A DNA stretch of 11,180 bases from an uncultured Bacteroidales bacterium. Its GTDB lineage: Bacteria; Bacteroidota; Bacteroidia; Bacteroidales; Paludibacteraceae. A model generated the notes under the pieces. It was not told the origin of the DNA. It worked only from the letters and a program-made list of their open reading frames with translations, and searched no databases. Shown here piece by piece: positions 6,824-11,180 of the stretch; position 1 is the stretch's first letter; every line of letters starts with the position of its first letter. The stretch covers positions 1 through 11,180 of the forward strand of contig CALEPS010000012.1 of assembly GCA_937910305.1 (NCBI GenBank), given 5' to 3'. A program made the position numbers and the translations under genes.

Positions 6824-9289
6824 ATGAAACGCATCACATTCCTTTGGGCAGCCCTCTTTTGCAGCCTTGTAACCTTTGCTGACACATCCGGTACATGCGG
6901 TGATAATGTTTTGTGGGAATATGACATCACCACAAATACGCTTAATATTACAGGAACAGGGGAAATGTATGATTTTGCGCATGACAATTGGTGTAAAGAG
7001 AAAGGATACACTCTTGATATCCCATGGGGCATGTACTCAGCATCAATAAAATATGTGGTTATATGGAATGGTGTTACTACAATAGGCAGATAGGCCTTTT
7101 ATAATTGTAAACAATTGACAAAGGTTTCTATTGCTCAAAGCGTTACACAGATTGGGGACTATGCTTTTGAATGGTGTGGTTATATGCAAAACATTACATT
7201 ACCTGACGGGTTAGAGAGCATAGGAGCTAGTGCCTTTGCGGAGTGTGTTAATCTCCGTTCAATACGGATACCTAATGGAGTGACTCGAATAGGTAAATCT
7301 GCATTTTGGAATTGTAGCAGTTTGTCTTCTGTAACCCTTCCTGAAGGAATTACACAAATCGAACAAGGCGTCTTTTCTCGTTGTAAAATAAAGTCTATTG
7401 TTATTCCTGATCATGTTACCAGCATCGGGTCTCAAGCCTTTGAACTATGCACGAACTTGGAATCTGTCAATATTCCAAGCAAGGTTGAGAGTATTGGTAT
7501 GTATGCTTTCAGTGCTTGTTTTCCCTTGACAGAAATAACCATTCCAAGTAGCGTTATTAGTGTCGAGTATCATGCATTTAGTAGTTGTTCGAAACTCAAG
7601 AGAGTTTATTATCCGGATGGTTTAGATCTATCAAAAGCAGGAATAACAGCATCTGCAGAATTGATAGTACGCGGTCATATTGATTCTAAAAAGAAACCAG
7701 TTACGTCACCATCAATTGAATCAGGTAGTCTCACTCAACCACCATTGTTGGCACTCGTCGATGGGTCGTTGAAATTTAGCGATGCCAATGGCAACAATCG
7801 TATCGATGCGGATGAGAAATGTACGGTAAAATTTAAAGTTGTGAATAATGGCAAAGGGGCAGCGACTAACTGCGAGGCGCGGGTTAAGTTGTCCGGTGCT
7901 ACAAGCGGCATCACGGTCAAGACCGTTAAATTACCTACTATCGCTGCGGGAAACAATTACGAAGTGTCTGTTCCTGTCACTTCGTCCGTCAATACCCAAG
8001 ACGGTCAAGTGTCGTTTGCTATCGAAGTATATGAGCCGCAAGGCTGGGGCATAGCGCCGTTTACCATGTCCGTAGCCACCAAAGCCTATGACCCGCCATA
8101 CCTGCAAGTGGTAGATTACAACATCGCCTCCAACTCCGGCAAGATACGCAAGATGGAGCCGTTTACGTTATCTTTCAACCTGCAGAATACCAAGTACGGC
8201 AATGCGGAAAACGTCAAGGTGAGCGTCAAATTGCCGGCGAATGTGTTCGTGATGGATGGAAGTGCAGAACTATTGTATCCGCTGATTAAGTCAGGCGAAG
8301 TAAAGTCTGTCAAAGTTACATTGGCAGCGAATAATAACTATGCCACAACCAATATCCCTATCACCATTGATGTCAAAGAGAAACATGGCAAGTTCGCTGA
8401 GAACAAGCAGCTGGATATCGCCCTCAACCAAACAACCTCCAGCAGCATCAATATCGCTGCCAAAGACGAGCCGCAACAGGAGCGCAAGGAGATAAAGCTG
8501 GCAATGATGACCAGCGAGGTGGATCGCAATATCCCTGTCGCCAAATCCAAGAATCAGAATACTTTTGTGCTTATTATAGCCAACGAGCACTACCAGCAGG
8601 TTGCCTCCGTACCTTTTGCCCTCAATGACGGCAATATCTTCCGCGAGTATTGCATCAAGACCTTGGGTATCGGCGAGAAACATATCAAGTATCTGGCGGA
8701 CGCGACGGGTAATCAGATCAAAGCCGGTGTGAACTGGCTGAACAACGTAGTAGAGACTTTCGACGAGCCGCAGATCATCGTCTATTATGCGGGTCACGGG
8801 ATCCCGGATGAGAGCAGTAAGTCCGCTTACCTGCTGCCTATCGATGGCTCCGGCACCGATGTCACAACCGGTTATAAACTGGACGATCTGTATGCCACGC
8901 TGGGCAACATGCCGGCTTCGCGTATAGCGGTCTTTATGGATGCCTGCTTCTCCGGCTCCAAGCGCGAGCAGGGTATGCTGGCTTCCGCCCGCGGCGTGGC
9001 GCTCAAAGCCAAATCGGGCGTGCCGCAAGGAAACATGGTTGTCTTCTCTGCGGCGCAGGGCGATGAGACGGCTTATCCCAACCGCGAGCAGCAACACGGA
9101 TTATTTACCTATTATCTGCTGAAGAAGCTGCAAGATACCGAAGGCAATGTGACGCTCAAGGATTTAGGCGATTATGTCACCAAACAAGTCTCCCAGCAAT
9201 CATTGCTCCTCAATGACAAACGCCAAACCCCCTCTGTCATTCCTTCTACCTCCCTCGGCTCCGAGTGGCAGAGTTGGAAACTAAAATAA
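6824..9289 (+). CDS. BspA-type leucine-rich repeat, CARDB-like, caspase-like protein, interrupted by one in-frame amber codon
   Basis: The whole reading frame has 821 codons before the stop, one of which is TAG (codon 90, 7091-7093). A signal peptide is cleaved after TFA (residue 19). Then come an N-terminal cap with the TSGTCGDN motif typical of BspA-like proteins, about eight 23-residue leucine-rich repeats (codons 75-265), a stalk of two CARDB/Ig-like domains (about 306-423 and 424-545) starting with a calcium-binding-like loop DANGNNRIDADE (320-331), and a caspase-like peptidase domain (577-820). His658 in YYAGHG and Cys708 in DACFSG are intact. The caspase part is clearly paralogous to that of the gene at 3389. 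The repeats would recognise a ligand and position the protease. TAG replaces the variable residue of IGxxAF, and the frame is unbroken for over 700 codons after it, so decay is minimal. If the stop is real, the 5' piece gives only an 89-residue stub. Any downstream product starting at TTG 7115 or a later ATG lacks a signal peptide. A pseudogene is the cautious reading. Confidence 0.82.
7046..7623 (+). repeat. Leucine-rich repeat array of about 8 units of 23 residues (BspA/LRR_5 type)
   Basis: Units follow the pattern L..I.IP..V..IG..AF..C..., with one unit lacking a residue (around 7390). Unit starts near codons 75, 98, 121, 144, 167, 189, 212 and 235, then a partial unit. The array is AT-rich: 60-base blocks at 7141 and 7381 have 22 G or C each, against 35 in the block at 8041. 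The first unit contains the amber codon. Confidence 0.85.
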
Positions 9290-9296
9290 CATACCG

Positions 9297-10736
9297 ATGA
9301 GAAAGATTATACTGATAGCCTGTGCGTTATGCCTTGCGTGGTACGCGTCCGCGCAGTCGTTCGAGGAGCAATACCGCGCTTTTCAGCAGGCGGCGCAGAA
9401 GAACTACGCGGATTTCCGGGACCAAGCAAACGCCCGATATGCGGAATTCTTGCGGGCTGCGTGGGACTACTATCGTGTCTCTCCGGCTATTCCCCGCCCC
9501 AAGGACGAACCGACCCCTCCTGTGCCTTATGACGACAAGCAGGAGCAGCAGGACCAGGAGATAAAGGGCGAAGCCGTTCCGCAACCTACTCCGGCTCCGG
9601 CACCGCAGCCGGTAGCACCGGTCATAGAGAATGACGACGAGTCGCGCACCGTCAGCCTGACGTATTACGGCACGCCTTTCTCTTTCCGTGTGCCCAAAGA
9701 GAAATCGATCTTGTTGCCGGACATTAAGGCGGAGACATTGGCTGCGGCATGGGAAGAGTTGGCCGGCAAGGAATATAACAATCTGCTCCGCGACTGCCTC
9801 TCTGCGCGTGACCAACATAAGCTTTGCGACTGGGCATACCTCTCCTTGCTGCAGCAACTCACAGAGACACTCTACGGCCAATCCAATGCGGCTGTTCTCC
9901 TGCAAGCATTTCTCTACGCCAACTCCGGTTATCAGATGCGGCTGGCTGTCACGGAAAACGGTACGCTTCATCTTCTGGTCGGGAGCGAATATACGTTCTA
10001 CGACCGCGGATATTTTGAGATAGAGGGCGGTAAATTCTTCCCTTTGGGCGAACTTACCGGAAAAGTTGCTATATGCAATGGCGCTTTCGAGAAAGAGAAA
10101 CCCCTCTCGCTGCTTATCTCCGAGGAACAGCATTTCGCCTCTGTGCCGCAACCCATGCCGGCGCGAAAGGCGCAATCCGGCCTCACGGCTTCCTGCGCTA
10201 TCAATAAAAACCTCATTGATTTCTATAACTCTTACCCCACCGGACATTACGGCGATGATTTCGGCACACGATGGGCGGCGTATGCCAATTCGCCTATGGA
10301 TGAAACGATCCGAAAAGAGTTGTATCCCCAACTGATGGCGGCTGTCCGCGGAGTACCCGAGGCACAGGCGGTTAACCTGCTGCTGAACTGGGTACAGACG
10401 GCGTTCGAATACGAATATGACGATAAGGTATGGGGAGGGGACAGAGCGTTCTTCCCTGCCGAATCGCTCCATTATCCCTATTGCGATTGCGAGGACCGCT
10501 CTATCTTGTTCTCGCGTATCGTGCGGGATCTGTTACATCTGGAAGTGGTGCTTCTCTATTACCCCGGGCACCTCGCCACGGCGGTGCATTTTCACCAAGA
10601 TATCCGAGGTGACTATCTGCTCCTTGACGGCAGCAAATTCATTATCTGTGACCCTACCTATATCGGCGCACCGGTCGGTGCTACCATGCCTGACATGGAT
10701 AACCAAACAGCCAAGGTGATCACCTTGAATAACTGA
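9297..10736 (+). CDS. Exported transglutaminase-like cysteine protease-fold protein
   Basis: 479 residues with a signal peptide cleaved after ASA (residue 19). The mature protein starts with an amphipathic, aromatic-rich helix (about 20-60, FEEQYRAFQQAAQKNYADFRD), followed by a proline-rich flexible linker (about 62-110). A large middle region (about 115-385) is not recognised. The C-terminal region (about 390-470) has the order of a transglutaminase-like papain-fold core: Cys398 in CDCEDRS followed by a helix, His431 in ATAVHF, and Asp452 in CDPTY. Such domains act as peptidases, transglutaminases or deamidases, so the reaction is uncertain. It is the last gene of the operon, 7 bases after the caspase-like gene, and is followed by a strong terminator. 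It is likely a second catalytic activity of the same envelope system. Cys396 is an alternative nucleophile, but the second cysteine fits the family pattern better. Confidence 0.85.
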   Translation: MRKIILIACALCLAWYASAQSFEEQYRAFQQAAQKNYADFRDQANARYAEFLRAAWDYYRVSPAIPRPKDEPTPPVPYDDKQEQQDQEIKGEAVPQPTPAPAPQPVAPVIENDDESRTVSLTYYGTPFSFRVPKEKSILLPDIKAETLAAAWEELAGKEYNNLLRDCLSARDQHKLCDWAYLSLLQQLTETLYGQSNAAVLLQAFLYANSGYQMRLAVTENGTLHLLVGSEYTFYDRGYFEIEGGKFFPLGELTGKVAICNGAFEKEKPLSLLISEEQHFASVPQPMPARKAQSGLTASCAINKNLIDFYNSYPTGHYGDDFGTRWAAYANSPMDETIRKELYPQLMAAVRGVPEAQAVNLLLNWVQTAFEYEYDDKVWGGDRAFFPAESLHYPYCDCEDRSILFSRIVRDLLHLEVVLLYYPGHLATAVHFHQDIRGDYLLLDGSKFIICDPTYIGAPVGATMPDMDNQTAKVITLNN

Positions 10737-10766
10737 TACCGTTTCTGCCCTCACTTTCTTTTCATG

Positions 10767-10800
10767 GCAGTTCTGCGTAAGGCAGAACTGCTTTTTTTTT
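10767..10800 (+). terminator. Rho-independent terminator of the six-gene operon
   Basis: GCAGTTCTGC (10767-10776) pairs perfectly with GCAGAACTGC (10782-10791) around a 5-nt loop, followed by nine T residues. It lies 30 bases after the stop of the transglutaminase-like gene and marks the end of the operon. Confidence 0.92.
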
Positions 10801-10801
10801 A

Positions 10802-10859
10802 TGTCTATAGGCAGAGTCCGCAAAGCATGGTGCTCGCGGTTTTTCCTGCCCCTTAGACA
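10802..10859. other. Compact 58-nt imperfect hairpin between two terminators
   Basis: Four consecutive helices nest inside each other: 10802-10807 with 10854-10859, 10810-10814 with 10846-10850, 10818-10821 with 10836-10839, and 10824-10827 with 10831-10834 around a TGG loop. It is not followed by a T-run on either strand, so it is not a simple terminator. It could be a small RNA element, a REP-like sequence or the remains of a mobile element. Position 10860-10950 holds nothing I recognise. Confidence 0.35.
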
Positions 10860-10950
10860 CAATGTACACAGAATTAGACTTATTCTAAAAGCAAAGAACC
10901 ACCCAATGACAAAAAGGTAAATGACTAAACGCGGCTCCGCCGCACTAAAC

Positions 10951-10977
10951 AAAATCGCCCTCAAAAGCGATTTTTTT
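10951..10977 (+). terminator. Weak rho-independent terminator, possibly bidirectional
   Basis: AAAATCGC (10951-10958) pairs with GCGATTTT (10967-10974) around an 8-nt loop, and T residues run from 10971 to 10977. The A-tract at the left makes it usable on the minus strand too. It overlaps the -33 end of the next promoter. Confidence 0.6.
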
Positions 10978-11006
10978 GCATATTTCGAAAAAAAACTGTA
11001 CCTTTG
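10975..11006 (+). promoter_or_regulatory. Bacteroidota-type promoter for the terminal lipoprotein gene
   Basis: TTTG at 10975-10978 and TACCTTTG at 10999-11006 are separated by 20 bases, exactly as in the two earlier promoters. Transcription should begin near 11012. Confidence 0.8.
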
Positions 11007-11046
11007 CACCATGTTTCTTAAAGAACAGATTATAGCGATAGTGAGT

Positions 11047-11180
11047 ATGAAGGCGATGGTTGTCATTTGTATTGCCTTATGTGCTTGCACTCCTCGCTCG
11101 CTCCACGAGGCGCAGGAGGTTGTTTCGCAGGCGGACAGCCTGTGGCATGAGGGTAAGATATACGGCGTGGATGGCGGCGA
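11047..11180 (+). CDS. Partial lipoprotein gene, possibly a TPR-containing regulator (runs off the window end)
   Basis: Only the first 44 codons are present. From ATG 11047 the product starts with a short hydrophobic stretch and a lipobox LCAC (Cys14), then a polar helix SLHEAQEVVSQADSLWHEG. That helix resembles the beginning of Bacteroidota lipoproteins with tetratricopeptide repeats, some of which carry a helix-turn-helix, but too little is visible to be sure. An in-frame ATG at 11011 would lie at the predicted transcription start, so a leaderless start there is less likely, though it gives a longer signal peptide. Confidence 0.65.
   Translation, partial: MKAMVVICIALCACTPRSLHEAQEVVSQADSLWHEGKIYGVDGG

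Noticed and set aside
7115..9289. Separate gene starting at TTG 7115
   Set aside because: It is in the same frame as the signal-peptide-bearing start at 6824 and begins in the middle of a leucine-rich repeat. It is the remainder of one gene after the amber codon.
9327..10472. Long open frame on the minus strand opposite the transglutaminase-like gene
   Set aside because: The forward frame has a signal peptide, catalytic motifs and operon context. The reverse translation is Arg-rich and low in recognisable structure, as expected of an antisense shadow.
10533..11090. 185-residue minus-strand open frame at the right end
   Set aside because: It spans a terminator, a hairpin and a promoter on the plus strand and overlaps two genes, so it is very unlikely to be coding.
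1..11180. CRISPR array, tRNA or rRNA genes, insertion sequence or transposase
   Set aside because: None of the expected repeats, cloverleaf sequences or transposase motifs is visible on either strand.

Overview
The window looks like chromosomal DNA of a Bacteroidales bacterium (Bacteroidota). Three places carry the class-specific promoter pair, TTG near -33 and TAnnTTTG near -7, with exactly 20 bases between the boxes. Almost every protein is exported. Domain types such as BspA-like leucine-rich repeats, PorT-like outer-membrane barrels and an AlbA_2/Schlafen-type ATP-binding regulator are common in that group. I cannot name a genus.

Layout: (1) 1-1519 is a single-gene unit: promoter, AlbA_2/HATPase/winged-helix regulator, strong terminator. 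(2) 1530-1861 is a gene-free unit with its own promoter and terminator. Its transcript can fold into one long imperfect hairpin of about 183 nt, so it is probably a non-coding RNA, possibly 6S-like. (3) 1965-10736 is a tight operon of six same-strand genes with gaps of 4 to 20 bases, closed by a strong terminator. (4) 10801-11180 holds a compact hairpin, a second terminator-like hairpin, another promoter and the start of a lipoprotein gene that runs off the end.

The six-gene operon is the most interesting part. All six products have a signal peptide or lipobox: a small helical protein resembling the LPP20 type, a hypothetical lipoprotein, an outer-membrane barrel + coiled coil + OmpA-like + caspase-like fusion, an LPP20/DUF4384-like protein, a leucine-rich-repeat + CARDB-like + caspase-like protein, and a transglutaminase-like Cys/His/Asp protein. 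Both caspase-like domains keep the His and Cys dyad (YYAGHG and DACFSG), and the transglutaminase-like protein keeps a plausible triad. My inference is a cell-envelope proteolytic or peptide-crosslinking system with two paralogous caspases on different scaffolds. Its substrate and trigger cannot be read from the sequence.

The second caspase gene (6824-9289) has one in-frame amber codon (TAG, 7091-7093) inside its first clear leucine-rich repeat. The frame is otherwise intact on both sides, so this is a recent nonsense mutation, a readthrough site or a sequence error. The repeat segment around it is visibly more AT-rich than the rest of the operon, which suggests module exchange.
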